The notes under the pieces are model-generated. The model was not told where the DNA came from. It searched no databases and was given only the letters and a program-made list of their open reading frames with translations. Shown one piece after another: positions 1 through 9,562 of a stretch of 64,000 nucleotides of DNA. The first letter of the stretch is position 1. Every line of letters starts with the position of its first letter. The stretch is from an uncultured bacterium (GTDB lineage Bacteria; Bacillota; Clostridia; Lachnospirales; Lachnospiraceae). The position numbers and the translations under genes are program-made. The DNA is taken from positions 4,194 through 68,193 of the forward strand of contig CAJMSZ010000007.1 in NCBI GenBank assembly GCA_905216215.1, given 5' to 3'.

Positions 1-1
1 A

Positions 2-772
2 AAAGCACAGAAGAAGATCGAAAGTAATAACTTTGGCATTCGTAAGAATCTTCTGGAATATGACCAGGTAATGAATGAACAAAGAGAGATTATCTACGAA
101 GAAAGACGCCGTGTGTTGGATGGAGAAAGTATGCGTGAATCAATTTTCCATATGATCACAGATTTTGTGGAAAATGCCGTAGATGGAAATATTACTCCGG
201 ATCAGGATTACGAAGAGTGGGATTTGGCTGCCCTGAACAGAGATTTACAGGATGTCATTCCTGCCTTGCCACTGGTAACACCAGAGGATGCAAAGGGAAA
301 AGAGGTAAAACAGTTAAAGCATTTATTAAAAGAACGTGCTGCAAAGGCTTATGAAGATAAAGAGGCAGAGTTCCCGGAAGCAGAGCACCTGCGAGAAGTA
401 GAGCGTGTATTCTTACTGCGTGTGATTGATGCAAAATGGATGGCGCACATTGATGATATGGATCAGCTTCGTCAGGGAATTGGTCTTCAGGCATATGGAC
501 AGAAAGATCCACTGGTAGAGTACAAGATGCTTGGTTATGATATGTTCGGTGAGATGACGAGAGCTATCACGATGGATACGGTTCGTCTGCTGTTCCATGT
601 AAAAGTAGAACAGAAAGTAGAACGTGAGCAGGTCGCAAAAGTAACCGGAACTAACAAAGATGATTCTGCTACAAAAGCACCAAAGACACGGACCGAGAAG
701 AAAGTTTATCCAAATGATCCATGCCCATGTGGAAGTGGAAAGAAATACAAACAGTGCTGTGGAAGAAAATAA
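2..772 (+). CDS. secA: SecA translocase ATPase, C-terminal part (5' end outside window)
   Basis: SecA is the ATP-driven motor that pushes preproteins through SecYEG at the membrane. The frame is open from base 2, so the gene begins before the window and only the last 256 residues are visible. The sequence opens with the conserved helical-scaffold stretch ending in LEYDQVMNEQR, and the helical wing/scaffold region follows. After a lysine- and threonine-rich linker the protein ends in a SEC-C zinc motif, CPCGSGKKYKQCC, which in the family binds zinc and contacts SecB or the ribosome. The stop is TAA. The next gene, prfB, starts 97 bases downstream in the same direction with no clear terminator between, an order common in Firmicutes. 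Confidence 0.96.
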   Translation, partial: KAQKKIESNNFGIRKNLLEYDQVMNEQREIIYEERRRVLDGESMRESIFHMITDFVENAVDGNITPDQDYEEWDLAALNRDLQDVIPALPLVTPEDAKGKEVKQLKHLLKERAAKAYEDKEAEFPEAEHLREVERVFLLRVIDAKWMAHIDDMDQLRQGIGLQAYGQKDPLVEYKMLGYDMFGEMTRAITMDTVRLLFHVKVEQKVEREQVAKVTGTNKDDSATKAPKTRTEKKVYPNDPCPCGSGKKYKQCCGRK

Positions 773-869
773 TGTGAAGTGCCTGCAAAGACATTTTGCA
801 TAACGAAAAGTATCTGTTTTGGAACCGAAACAGAACGAGATAGAAAATTGACAGATAAGAGGTGATAGA

Positions 870-1974
870 GTGGTTGCATTAGACGAATTTAAGGTAACGC
901 TGAATGCGTATGATGAGCCTCTGAAGGAAATGAGGGATTCACTTTGACCTTCCGGCAAAGGAACGGCGTGTGGAAGAATTAGAACGGATCATAGAGAAGC
1001 CGGAGTTCTGGGAAGATGCACAGGAATCTCAGAAGGTGATGAAGGAATTAAAAACATTGAAAGAGTTTCTGGATTTAATCAAGGAACTCACGATGCTGTA
1101 TGAAGATACGGGCATGATGGTTGAAATGGCAGAGGAAGAGGAGGATGAATCTCTGATTCCGGATATTCGGAAGGATTTGAAAAAATTTGAAAAGGAATTT
1201 GAAGCTTTACGAATCCGTATTCTGCTGTCGGGAGAATATGACTCGAAGAATGCTATTGTAACCCTGCATGCCGGTGCCGGTGGTACAGACAGCTGTGACT
1301 GGGTAAGTATGATGTACCGCATGTATACAAGGTATGCACAAAGCAAAGGATTTGGAATTACTGTGCTTGATTATCAGGATGGAGACACGAACGGATTGAA
1401 AGGAATTACTTTCGAAGTAAACGGAGAAAATGCTTATGGGTATTTTCAATCGGAAAAAGGGGTGCACAGACTGGTGCGTATTTCACCGTTTAACGCGGCA
1501 GGAAAACGCCAGACTTCTTTTGCGTCCTGTGATGTGATTCCGAGTATTGATGATGATATGACCGTTGAAATCCGCGAGGAGGACTTGAAAATCGACACTT
1601 ACCGCGCCAGTGGAGCAGGTGGACAGCATATTAATAAGACGTCATCGGCAGTACGTATTACTCATCTTCCTACAGGAATTGTAGTACAGTGCCAGAATGA
1701 ACGTTCACAGCTGTTCAATAAAGACAAGGCAATGCAGATGCTACGTGCCAAGCTGTATATGCTGGAAAAGCAGAAGAAAGATGAAAAAATGTCTGGAATC
1801 CGGGGTGAGGTCTGTGATATTAACTTCGGAAATCAGATACGTTCGTATATTATGCATCCGTATACATTGGTCAAGGATCACAGGACGAATGAGGAGAATG
1901 GAAATGTAACGGCAGTCATTGATGGTGACTTAGACCAGTTTATTAACGCATATTTGAAACAGAGGAGCAACTAA
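870..1974 (+). CDS. prfB: Peptide chain release factor 2, with programmed +1 frameshift
   Basis: RF2 ends translation at UGA and UAA codons. Translation begins at the GTG at 870 behind the ribosome site AAGAGGTG. A 25-codon first frame ends ...MRDSL then TGA at 945-947. The slippery site CTT TGA C (942-948) and an upstream AGGG (933-936) match the known autoregulatory +1 shift. After the shift the second frame runs from 946 to the TAA at 1974, giving 367 residues in total. The domain 3 GGQ motif appears as GAGGQHINK, and the stop-codon recognition tripeptide SPF is present in VRISPFN. The internal Shine-Dalgarno lies 5 bases from CTT, slightly farther than the usual 3. The gene ends 2 bases before hom, so the two are probably co-transcribed. 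Confidence 0.95.
942..948 (+). promoter_or_regulatory. prfB programmed frameshift site CTTTGAC
   Basis: CTT TGA C is the canonical RF2 shift site. When RF2 is scarce the ribosome pauses at the in-frame UGA, slips +1 on CUU, and continues. An AGGG at 933-936 is the likely stimulatory Shine-Dalgarno. Both frames flanking the site encode conserved RF2 sequence, which confirms that the stop is bypassed. Confidence 0.95.
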
Positions 1975-1976
1975 GG

Positions 1977-3191
1977 ATGAGAATTGCAGTATTGGGTTAT
2001 GGAACTGTTGGCTCAGGTGTGGTAGAAGTACTGGAAAAAAACCATGATATTATCTCCGCAAGGGCAGGTAAAGAAATTGAGGTAAAGTACGTTCTGGATT
2101 TGAAGGATTTTTCAGGACAGCAGATTCAGGAGAAAATAGTACATGATTATGAGGTTATTTTAAATGACAAGGAAGTAGAAATCGTTGTAGAGGCTATGGG
2201 TGGCATTGAACCGGCAAATGCGTATGTAAAGGGTGCGCTTCTTGCCGGGAAGAGTGTTGTTTCCTCCAACAAAGCACTGGTTGCAAAACATGGTGCTCAG
2301 CTTATGAAAATTGCACGTGAGAAGAATGTGAATTTTCTGTTTGAGGCAAGTGTGGGAGGCGGCATTCCAATCCTTCGTGCACTTGGGTCTTCTCTTACTG
2401 GTGATAAAATTGAAAAAATCACAGGAATTTTAAATGGAACAACCAACTATATGATGACAAAAATGTTCTATGAAGGAGCAGATTATGATACCGTTTTGAA
2501 GGAAGCACAGGCAAAAGGATTTGCAGAGGCGGATCCTACAGCAGATGTGGAAGGCTATGATGCCTGTAGAAAGATTGCAATTCTGACTTCTATTATTTCT
2601 GGAAAAATGGTTGATTTTGAAGAGATTTATACAGAGGGTATCAGCAAGGTTACCACAGAAGACATGAAATATGCCAAAGCACTGGGGATGACAGTGAAGC
2701 TGCTTGCAGAGTGTAAAAAAGTGGATGGAAAATGGTTTGCACAGGTTGCACCTTGTCTGCTTTCCAGTGAACATCCTCTTTACAGTGTACATGAAGTTTT
2801 TAATGCAGTTTTTGTAAAAGGAAATATGCTTGGAGATGCGATGTTCTACGGAAGTGGAGCGGGAAAGCTTCCCACTGCAAGTGCGGTTGTAGCTGATGTA
2901 GTGGCAGAGGCGAAGAATCCACATACTGATATTATGAACTTCTGGACAGAGGAGAAGCTGGAACTTGAGAAGCATACAGAGATAGCCAGACGTTTTCTTG
3001 TAAGAGTAGAAGGAAAACAGACAGAACTCGAGAGTCGTATTCAGAAAGATTTTGGCCGGGTACAGTATGTGAATCTGGAAGAACTTCCGGGAGAATTCGG
3101 GTTTGTTACACCTGTAATGACAGAAGGTGCATATATGGAAAAGGCGGAAAGCTATCCGCAGATCCGTCATATGCTCAGAGTAGAAGAGTAG
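1977..3191 (+). CDS. hom: Homoserine dehydrogenase
   Basis: Homoserine dehydrogenase reduces aspartate semialdehyde to homoserine with NAD(P)H, the branch point toward threonine and methionine. The 404-residue protein starts with a Rossmann dinucleotide loop, GYGTVGSGVVEVL, near residues 7-19. It carries the family segments SVGGGIPIL and ADPTADVEGYDA, which line the substrate pocket. The C-terminal ~90 residues are ACT-like and probably sense threonine. The start ATG lies 2 bases after the prfB stop behind AGAGGAG. Its product pathway partner lysC follows 160 bases downstream. The 160-base gap has no terminator, and the frame after the TAG stays open for 49 codons, which I regard as chance. 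Confidence 0.94.
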   Translation: MRIAVLGYGTVGSGVVEVLEKNHDIISARAGKEIEVKYVLDLKDFSGQQIQEKIVHDYEVILNDKEVEIVVEAMGGIEPANAYVKGALLAGKSVVSSNKALVAKHGAQLMKIAREKNVNFLFEASVGGGIPILRALGSSLTGDKIEKITGILNGTTNYMMTKMFYEGADYDTVLKEAQAKGFAEADPTADVEGYDACRKIAILTSIISGKMVDFEEIYTEGISKVTTEDMKYAKALGMTVKLLAECKKVDGKWFAQVAPCLLSSEHPLYSVHEVFNAVFVKGNMLGDAMFYGSGAGKLPTASAVVADVVAEAKNPHTDIMNFWTEEKLELEKHTEIARRFLVRVEGKQTELESRIQKDFGRVQYVNLEELPGEFGFVTPVMTEGAYMEKAESYPQIRHMLRVEE

Positions 3192-3350
3192 CCTGTTCCG
3201 AAAAGTGCTGATGAGTATCTTTGTTCTGCGATAAGAGCGGGGCAGCAGAAGGCACTGGTACATATAATGAAAAAAGGAAAGAAAAGTGGCATTGTCTGGG
3301 AAGCGTGGTATCATCTGATAAATCGCTTTCCGGATGAATAGGAGGAAAAA

Positions 3351-4559
3351 ATGCTGGTAGTAAAAAAATTTGGGGGTAGTTCTGTGGCAGATTCGGAACA
3401 TATCTTTAATGTGGCCAGACGCTGCGCAGAAGAATTCCAGTGTGGAAATGATGTGGTTGTAGTGTTGTCTGCCATGGGAGATACAACAGATGAACTTTTG
3501 GCAAAGGCTGCGGAAATCAATCCATATCCGTCAAAGCGAGAATTGGATATGCTTTTAACGACCGGAGAGCAAGTGTCCGTGGCTCTTCTGGCTATGGCAT
3601 TGCAATATCTGCACGTGCCTGCTATTTCATTGAATGCGTTTCAGGTGAAGATGCATGGAACAGCACGATACGGCAATTCCAGGTTCAAAAAGATTGACAC
3701 CGAGAGAATTGAACATGAATTAGAAGGACGAAAAATTGTTATTGTAACCGGATTTCAGGCAGTCAATAAATACGATGATTATGTAACGCTTGGACGAGGC
3801 GGTTCTGATACAACTGCGGTGGCCCTTGCGGCAGCATTGCATGCAGACAAGTGTGAAATCTTTACGGATGTAGATGGGGTTTATACAGCGGATCCGCGTA
3901 TTGTGCCAAATGCCAGAAAGATTGAAGAAATTACATACGATGAAATGTTAGAACTTGCTACATCCGGTGCGAAGGTTCTGCATAATCGTTCCGTGGAAAT
4001 GGCAAAGAAATATGGAGTGGAGCTTGTGGTACGCTCCAGTCTGAATACAGAAGAAGGAACTGTGGTTAAGGAGGAAGTTGAAGTGGAAAAAATGTTAATT
4101 ACCGGTGTGGCAGAAGACAGAAATACAGCCAGAATCTCAGTGATTGGTATTGATGATAAGCCGGGAACTGCGTTTAAAATATTCAATGTGCTTGCAAAAC
4201 ATAATATTAATGTGGATATTATTCTTCAGTCTGTAGGAAGAAACGGAACTAAGGATATTTCCTTTACTGTTTCGGAAGATGACTTAAAAGAAGCAATGGA
4301 ACTTCTGAATGCAAAGAAGAAAGCTCTGACTATCAAAGAAATTACCTGCGATAGAGAGGTCTCCAAAATTTCAATTGTGGGGGCCGGAATGCTTACTAAT
4401 CCGGGAGTTGCAGCAACAATGTTTGAATCTCTTTACAATTCCAATATCAACATTAATATGATTTCTACATCAGAAATCCGTATTACCGTTCTGATTGATG
4501 AGAAAGACACAGATAAAGCACTTGTGGCAGTTCATGATGGATTTGGACTGGAAGATTAA
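3351..4559 (+). CDS. lysC: Aspartate kinase
   Basis: Aspartate kinase phosphorylates aspartate, the first step toward lysine, threonine and methionine. The 402-residue protein begins with the amino-acid kinase nucleotide motif KKFGGSSVAD and contains TLGRGGSDTTA, the conserved aspartate-binding loop. Two ACT domains occupy roughly residues 265-402 and in the family bind inhibitory lysine and/or threonine. It is a monofunctional kinase of usual length. The start has a strong GGAGGAAAAA leader. Together with hom directly upstream it forms a small aspartate-family operon, closed by the hairpin at 4601-4650. Confidence 0.95.
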   Translation: MLVVKKFGGSSVADSEHIFNVARRCAEEFQCGNDVVVVLSAMGDTTDELLAKAAEINPYPSKRELDMLLTTGEQVSVALLAMALQYLHVPAISLNAFQVKMHGTARYGNSRFKKIDTERIEHELEGRKIVIVTGFQAVNKYDDYVTLGRGGSDTTAVALAAALHADKCEIFTDVDGVYTADPRIVPNARKIEEITYDEMLELATSGAKVLHNRSVEMAKKYGVELVVRSSLNTEEGTVVKEEVEVEKMLITGVAEDRNTARISVIGIDDKPGTAFKIFNVLAKHNINVDIILQSVGRNGTKDISFTVSEDDLKEAMELLNAKKKALTIKEITCDREVSKISIVGAGMLTNPGVAATMFESLYNSNININMISTSEIRITVLIDEKDTDKALVAVHDGFGLED

Positions 4560-4600
4560 TTTTGGCAAGAGATGGGGCTTGTTCTGTAATATATTGAGAA

Positions 4601-4653
4601 AGAAAAATGCCAATGCAGTTGAAATATTATTCCTGCATTGACATTTTTCTTTT
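4601..4653. terminator. Bidirectional terminator between lysC and the CYTH gene
   Basis: An 18-bp stem with one mismatch (4601-4618 with 4633-4650) surrounds a 14-base loop, with A-rich and T-rich flanks on the two sides. It sits between two convergent genes and can serve both. Confidence 0.85.
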
Positions 4654-4681
4654 ATGACTGTAAAAAAGTTCGGAAATATTT

Positions 4682-5143
4682 TTATCTCGCAGAAAGAGAA
4701 GCCTGCTTTGACAAATTGCTGTTCTGATAGGCAGGATCAGAGGTAACTTCTTTGACGAACCAATCTGGTGGAAGAAATGCCATAGCGTCTTCTTCGGAAG
4801 AAAATTCTACCTCAGCAAGAATGAGAGGAGTAAGTGCGCCACCAAAAATATCAAGTTCAATGATATGCGTATTATCCAATGGGATACGATACCTTTCTTT
4901 TGAAATTAAATTGCCATCTACTTTGGAAAGCAGGTGCTGATAGGCCTCTTTTGTAAGTGGAAGGTTGTATTCCTCCCGCATCATGAGACCTGAGGATTTG
5001 TATGTGAGTTCATATTTTTCACCATCCTTGCGGATTCTGATAACCGGGGTGGTACAAAGATACCCTTGTTCCAAGGTGCTGTGTGGATAAGAATCTAAAT
5101 CAGAAGGCAGTTCTTTTATTAAAAATTTTCGCTCGATTTCCAT
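4682..5143 (-). CDS. CYTH domain protein (triphosphate tunnel metalloenzyme family)
   Basis: CYTH proteins fold as an eight-stranded tunnel that binds triphosphates and divalent metals. Bacterial members include tripolyphosphatases, thiamine triphosphatases and class IV adenylyl cyclases. The N-terminal signature ExExK is visible as EIERK at residues 2-6. Further basic and acidic tunnel residues follow in VIRIRK, ELTYK, KERYRI and LAEVEF. At 153 residues it is a stand-alone domain of normal size. The start is preceded by AAAGGAA on the minus strand. It is convergent with lysC. The exact substrate cannot be read from the sequence; inorganic tripolyphosphate is a common one in the family. Confidence 0.85.
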   Translation of the reverse strand: MEIERKFLIKELPSDLDSYPHSTLEQGYLCTTPVIRIRKDGEKYELTYKSSGLMMREEYNLPLTKEAYQHLLSKVDGNLISKERYRIPLDNTHIIELDIFGGALTPLILAEVEFSSEEDAMAFLPPDWFVKEVTSDPAYQNSNLSKQASLSAR

Positions 5144-5327
5144 AGCTGCGTGTTCCTTTCTAATTGAGAAAAAGATATCTTTAGAATGTTTGAAGATATT
5201 TTCCCTAATGTAATCAGTATATGAAAAAAATTAAAGTTTTACAAGTCTTACCAGATTGCTTTTCCGGTGGGAGTCTGATAGAATCGGTTTTGAAAACAGA
5301 TATCCGGATTTACAGGAGGAGAACAGC

Positions 5328-5470
5328 ATGAGTGAAGTAGTGGTATTATTGGCAGATAAGATTGCGGAGCAGACTGTGTATCAGAGGTAACAGAGCACTT
5401 TGAGTGGAACAGAGAAAGTATTGAAGTGGATGACGAAGACGAAAAAGGAGTCGAGGATAGAAATAAATGA
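5328..5470 (+). pseudogene. Small gene upstream of the lipoprotein, apparently broken by an internal deletion/frameshift
   Basis: A strong AGGAGGA precedes the ATG at 5328, which opens only 20 codons (MSEVVVLLADKIAEQ...) before TAA at 5388. From about 5381 a second frame reads as a plausible acidic protein end, with FEWNRESIEV and DDEDEKGVED, and its TGA at 5468-5470 overlaps the ATG of the next gene as ATGA. The good ribosome site, the protein-like composition on both sides and the translational-coupling overlap suggest one small gene that lost an internal piece or suffered an indel. I do not recognise the family. A true 20-residue peptide is the alternative. Confidence 0.4.
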
Positions 5471-6132
5471 AAAAATGGAATGCAAAAAAAATCGTATGCT
5501 ATCTTATAATTACCATAATGGTAATGACGGGCTGTGGGAAAAAGAAATTAAAAGCGGCAGAATACGTGCGCGCAGATCTGGAACTTATTTTCCAAGGGGA
5601 GACACAGGAAGCAAAAGAATTTCTGGATGCCTCTTCCGGTGATCTGAAGAAGGTATATGAAAATGGGATTCAGAGCTTTGTGGAAAATTATCTGATCATG
5701 AGTTCGGACGATGACGGTACGAGTACAGGTATATACAGTTATTATGTGAAAGAAATCTTCCGTACCATGAAGTATCAGGTGGGCGAAGCGGTGGAAAAGG
5801 ATAAAGATAGTTATGAAGTCACGGTCACTTATGAACCGTCAGATGTTATTATCCGGTTTACTGAGATGCTACAGGAAGAGTCGGAGCGGATTCAGCAAAA
5901 GAAAGAAGAAGGTGTATATACGGGCACCGATGAAGAGCAAAAACAGGCTATGATGGAAGAATATGTGGCCGGGTCGTATACGCTTCTAGGAGAAGCTTAT
6001 TCTCAGATGGAGTATCAGGAGGAAGAAGAATACACCTTTTCTGTTACACGAGGAGATGGAAATCAACCGCAAATGTCGGAGGATGAGATCAATCAGTTTA
6101 TAGAGAAAATTTTATTGCTTGATAAACTGTAA
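5467..6132 (+). CDS. Putative lipoprotein of unknown function
   Basis: The 221-residue product begins with a lysine-rich start and a hydrophobic signal segment. The segment ends in the lipobox-like MTGC, which places the lipidated cysteine at residue 23. It should therefore be anchored on the outer face of the membrane. The remaining sequence is acidic and helical with several EEE runs (EEQKQAMMEEYVAGS), resembling the DUF5105-like class of clostridial lipoproteins, but I cannot assign a family with certainty. The start codon overlaps the stop of the decayed small ORF upstream. A 94-base gap separates it from tig. Confidence 0.7.
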   Translation: MKKWNAKKIVCYLIITIMVMTGCGKKKLKAAEYVRADLELIFQGETQEAKEFLDASSGDLKKVYENGIQSFVENYLIMSSDDDGTSTGIYSYYVKEIFRTMKYQVGEAVEKDKDSYEVTVTYEPSDVIIRFTEMLQEESERIQQKKEEGVYTGTDEEQKQAMMEEYVAGSYTLLGEAYSQMEYQEEEEYTFSVTRGDGNQPQMSEDEINQFIEKILLLDKL

Positions 6133-6226
6133 AAGTTGTGTTATACTTTTAAAATCAGTGTAATGTAGATAAGTCTGTCGACTTTTCACGAATATAATTG
6201 GTGTATAATTTAGGAGGAAAATTGTA

Positions 6227-7513
6227 ATGAGTTTACAGGTTGAAAAGTTAGAACACAATATGGCGAAGCTTACAATTGAAGTTTCTGCTGAAGAATTAGA
6301 AGGTGCAATCCAGAAATCATATCTCAGACAGAGAGGTAAAGTAAATATTCCTGGATTCCGTAAGGGCAAAGTACCTCGCCAGGTTATGGAAAAGATGTTC
6401 GGTGTAGAAGTATTTTACGAAGATGCAGCGAATACATTGATTCCAGATGCATATGCAAAAGCATATGATGAAGCTGATATTGACATCGTTTCCCAGCCAT
6501 CTATCGAGGTGACACAGATTGAAAAGGGGAAACCATTCATCTTTACAGCAGAAGTTGCAGTAAGACCAGAAGTAAAACTTGGCGAATATAAAGGTGTAGA
6601 GGTTGACAAATTTTCTAATCGTGTTACAGCAAAAGAAATCGATGCTAAGTTGGAAGAAGAAAGAAATAAGAATGCAAGAACAGTTAATGTAGAAGGACGC
6701 CCTGTACAGAAAGATGACGAAGTCGTTCTTGATTTTGAAGGATTTGTTGATGGTGTTGCATTTGACGGTGGAAAGGGAGAAAACTACTCTCTTACAATCG
6801 GTTCCGGCACATTTATTCCAGGATTTGAAGATCAGCTTGTCGGTGTAGAAGCTGGTAAAGAAGTAGAAGTAAATGTTACATTCCCAGAAGACTATCATGA
6901 AGAAAGCCTGAAAGGAAAACCAGCAGTATTCAAGTGTACTGTACACGAGATTAAAGCAAAAGAGCTTCCTGAATTAGATGACGAATTTGCTTCAGAAGTT
7001 TCAGAATTTGATACATTAGAAGAATTAAAAGCTGATATCAAGACTAAGATTAAAGAACAGAAGAATGCAGAAGGAAAGAGCGCGCAGCAGGATCAGGCTC
7101 TTGATACCATTATTGCTGCTACTGAAATGGATATCCCAGATGCAATGGTTGAGACAGAGGCAAGACAGATGGTAGACTCTTTCGGACAGAGAATCCAGCA
7201 GCAGGGTCTTACTATGCAGCAGTACATGCAGTTTACAGGAATGGATAACGAAAAGATGCTTGAAGAAATGCGCCCACAGGCACTGAAACGCATTCAGACA
7301 AGACTTGTTCTTGAAGCAATTGTTGCCGCAGAAAATATTGTAACTTCTGATGAAAGATTAGACGAAGAAATCGCTAAGATGGCAGAAATGTACTCTATGG
7401 AAGCTGACCAGCTTAAGAGCTACATGGGAGATACAGAGAAAGAACAGATGAAGAAAGATATTGCTGTTGAGGACGCAGTACAGTTTATTCTCAACAATGC
7501 GGTAGAAAAATAA
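6227..7513 (+). CDS. tig: Trigger factor, ribosome-associated chaperone and peptidyl-prolyl isomerase
   Basis: Trigger factor sits at the ribosomal exit tunnel and shields nascent chains. The 428-residue protein has the three usual parts. The N-terminal ribosome-binding domain carries the docking signature GFRKGKVP near residues 43-50. The FKBP-type isomerase domain lies around 160-245 (DDEVVLDFEGFVDG, GTFIPGFEDQLVG), and a long helical C-terminal chaperone domain follows. The start ATG follows AGGAGGAAAATTGTA. It leads the quality-control cluster, with clpP only about 35 bases downstream, the standard clostridial order. Confidence 0.96.
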   Translation: MSLQVEKLEHNMAKLTIEVSAEELEGAIQKSYLRQRGKVNIPGFRKGKVPRQVMEKMFGVEVFYEDAANTLIPDAYAKAYDEADIDIVSQPSIEVTQIEKGKPFIFTAEVAVRPEVKLGEYKGVEVDKFSNRVTAKEIDAKLEEERNKNARTVNVEGRPVQKDDEVVLDFEGFVDGVAFDGGKGENYSLTIGSGTFIPGFEDQLVGVEAGKEVEVNVTFPEDYHEESLKGKPAVFKCTVHEIKAKELPELDDEFASEVSEFDTLEELKADIKTKIKEQKNAEGKSAQQDQALDTIIAATEMDIPDAMVETEARQMVDSFGQRIQQQGLTMQQYMQFTGMDNEKMLEEMRPQALKRIQTRLVLEAIVAAENIVTSDERLDEEIAKMAEMYSMEADQLKSYMGDTEKEQMKKDIAVEDAVQFILNNAVEK

Positions 7514-7548
7514 TCATTTGACGAAAAATGAATATAGGAGGTATGGGC

Positions 7549-8130
7549 ATGAGTTTAATACCTTATGTTGTAGAGCAGACAAGCCGTGGAGAACGTTCAT
7601 ATGACATTTATTCCAGACTTTTAAAAGAAAGAATCATTTTCCTCGATACGGAGGTAAATGATGCATCAGCGAGTGTGATTGTCGCACAGATGTTGTTCTT
7701 GGAGGCAGAAGATCCGGAGAAGGATATTCAGTTTTATATTAATAGTCCGGGAGGTTCTATTTCGGCAGGGATGGCCATCTATGACACAATGAATTATATT
7801 AAATGTGATGTTTCTACGATGTGCATGGGAATGGCTGCAAGTATGGGTGCATTCCTGCTTGCGGGAGGAACAAAAGGAAAGCGTTTTGCACTTCCGAATG
7901 CTGAGATTATGATTCATCAGCCTTCAGGTGGAGCGCAAGGTCAGGCTACGGAAATCGAAATCAATGCGAAACACATTCTTCGCATTCGTGAGAGAATGAA
8001 CAGACTGATGGCAGAAAATACAGGTCAGCCATATGAAGTGGTTGCAGCAGATACTGAGAGAGACAATTGGAAGACTGCTGAAGAAGCGATGGCATATGGA
8101 CTGATTGACCAGGTTGTTACAAGCCGGTAG
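7549..8130 (+). CDS. clpP: ATP-dependent Clp protease proteolytic subunit
   Basis: ClpP forms the two-ring serine protease chamber used by ClpX and ClpC. I place the start at ATG 7549 ([12 protein letters not shown]), 7 bases after the AGGAGG at 7536-7541. In-frame ATGs at 7528 and 7543 lie before or on top of that ribosome site. This gives the normal 193-residue length. The catalytic serine is in GMAASMGAF, the histidine in [11 protein letters not shown] and the aspartate in the TERDNW region. The short N-terminal propeptide-like segment is typical. A hairpin after the stop may trim transcription before clpX. Confidence 0.96.
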   Translation: MSLIPYVVEQTSRGERSYDIYSRLLKERIIFLDTEVNDASASVIVAQMLFLEAEDPEKDIQFYINSPGGSISAGMAIYDTMNYIKCDVSTMCMGMAASMGAFLLAGGTKGKRFALPNAEIMIHQPSGGAQGQATEIEINAKHILRIRERMNRLMAENTGQPYEVVAADTERDNWKTAEEAMAYGLIDQVVTSR

Positions 8131-8137
8131 AAAGAAA

Positions 8138-8167
8138 AGGGAGTGTCCGGAGCCGGACATTCCTTTT
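8138..8167 (+). terminator. Terminator or attenuator between clpP and clpX
   Basis: A 12-bp stem with two G-U pairs (8138-8149 with 8154-8165) and a GAGC loop is followed by a short T run. It stands only 22 bases before clpX, so partial read-through would give less clpX than clpP mRNA. Confidence 0.7.
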
Positions 8168-8188
8168 GTGTTAGTATGAGGTGGAAGT

Positions 8189-9442
8189 ATGGCAAATAAA
8201 CGTGATGAAGTAATAAGATGTTCTTTCTGTAATAAGACCCAGGCACAAGTGGGAAAGATGATTGCAGGACCGAATGGGGTGTATATCTGTGACCAGTGTG
8301 TGGACGTTTGTGCAGAAATTATTGAAGAAGAAATGGGCTATCAGGGGCATGATAGTGAGTTTGAAGACATTAATCTTTTAAAACCGGAAGAAATAAAAGA
8401 ATTTCTGGATGAGTATGTAATTGGACAGGATGCAGCAAAGAAAGTATTGGCAGTGTCTGTGTATAACCATTATAAGAGAATCATGTCCCAGAGAGACTTG
8501 GGAGTAGAACTTCAGAAAAGTAATATTCTGATGATTGGACCTACCGGTTGTGGTAAGACATTTCTTGCACAGTCTCTTGCAAAGATACTGAATGTACCAT
8601 TTGCGATTGCAGATGCCACAGCACTGACTGAGGCTGGTTATGTAGGAGAAGACGTGGAAAATATCCTACTCAAGATTATTCAGGCAGCAGATGGAGATGT
8701 GGAACGTGCAGAGCACGGAATCATCTATATTGATGAGATTGATAAGATTACAAGAAAATCAGAAAATCCGTCCATCACCAGAGATGTTTCAGGTGAAGGT
8801 GTACAGCAGGCTTTATTAAAGATTCTTGAAGGAACGGTTGCGAATGTACCGCCACAGGGTGGAAGAAAGCACCCACATCAGGAACTGATTCCTATCGATA
8901 CTACAAATATTTTATTTATCTGTGGTGGTGCGTTTGAAGGAATTGACAAGATTATTGAAAAACGTGTGGATACTAAGTCCATTGGTTTTGGCGCAGATAT
9001 TGCAAAACAGCACGAGTATGATATCGACAGGCTGTTAGGGCAGGTTCTACCACAGGATTTGGTGAAATTTGGTCTGATTCCGGAGTTGGTCGGACGAGTT
9101 CCTGTTACAGTGACTCTTCAGTCTCTGAATAAGGAAGACCTGGTGCGCATCCTTACGGAACCTAAGAATGCTATTGTGAAACAGTACCAGAAGCTCTTAG
9201 AACTGGATGATGTAGAACTGCAATTTGATCAGGATGCGTTAGAGGCGATTGCGGAGACATCCTTGAAGCGGAAAACCGGAGCCAGAGGACTTCGCGCAAT
9301 TATGGAAAATGTGATGATGGATACCATGTATCATGCACCATCCGATGAAGATTTGAAATACTGCAGAATTACCAAAGAAGCAGTGTTAGGAAAAGAAGTT
9401 CCAGTGACAGACCAGTTGGAAGATAAGACGGCAAGTGCATAG
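8189..9442 (+). CDS. clpX: ClpX, ATP-dependent unfoldase subunit of Clp protease
   Basis: ClpX is the AAA+ hexamer that recognises, unfolds and feeds substrates to ClpP. The 417-residue protein begins with the zinc-binding domain, CSFCNKT followed later by CDQCVDVC, that recruits adaptors. The AAA+ core shows Walker A GPTGCGKT, Walker [10 protein letters not shown] and a sensor/arginine region. The KSIGFGAD stretch contains the IGF loop that docks onto ClpP. ClpP is encoded just upstream and Lon downstream. The hairpin at 9464-9496 probably ends this unit. Confidence 0.97.
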   Translation: MANKRDEVIRCSFCNKTQAQVGKMIAGPNGVYICDQCVDVCAEIIEEEMGYQGHDSEFEDINLLKPEEIKEFLDEYVIGQDAAKKVLAVSVYNHYKRIMSQRDLGVELQKSNILMIGPTGCGKTFLAQSLAKILNVPFAIADATALTEAGYVGEDVENILLKIIQAADGDVERAEHGIIYIDEIDKITRKSENPSITRDVSGEGVQQALLKILEGTVANVPPQGGRKHPHQELIPIDTTNILFICGGAFEGIDKIIEKRVDTKSIGFGADIAKQHEYDIDRLLGQVLPQDLVKFGLIPELVGRVPVTVTLQSLNKEDLVRILTEPKNAIVKQYQKLLELDDVELQFDQDALEAIAETSLKRKTGARGLRAIMENVMMDTMYHAPSDEDLKYCRITKEAVLGKEVPVTDQLEDKTASA

Positions 9443-9463
9443 AAGCCGTACAACCAAGTATGT

Positions 9464-9500
9464 GAAGGTGCAGACGGGATAACCTGAGGCACCTTCTTTG
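9464..9500 (+). terminator. Terminator after clpX
   Basis: The stem GAAGGTGC (9464-9471) pairs perfectly with GCACCTTC (9489-9496) around a 17-base loop, followed by TTTGCTT. The T run is weak, so termination may be partial before lon. Confidence 0.6.
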
Positions 9501-9562
9501 CTTATAGAAGTTATTTCGCTTCGTTGAGCAAATGTCACTGGAAGATAAGAGGAGTAACAAGA

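Noticed and set aside
3192..3341. In-frame continuation of hom for 49 codons after its TAG, possibly a read-through extension or small gene
   Set aside because: An open stretch of this size has roughly a 10 percent chance in random sequence, there is no ribosome site before the internal ATG at 3267, and hom already has full length.
2430..3401. Long minus-strand frame opposite hom
   Set aside because: It overlaps the complete homoserine dehydrogenase, has Phe/Cys/His-rich composition typical of antisense, and lacks a ribosome site.
6193..6209. Two TATAAT boxes upstream of tig
   Set aside because: The second ends three bases before the AGGAGG, so transcription would begin in or after the ribosome site; no -35 with proper spacing was found for the first.
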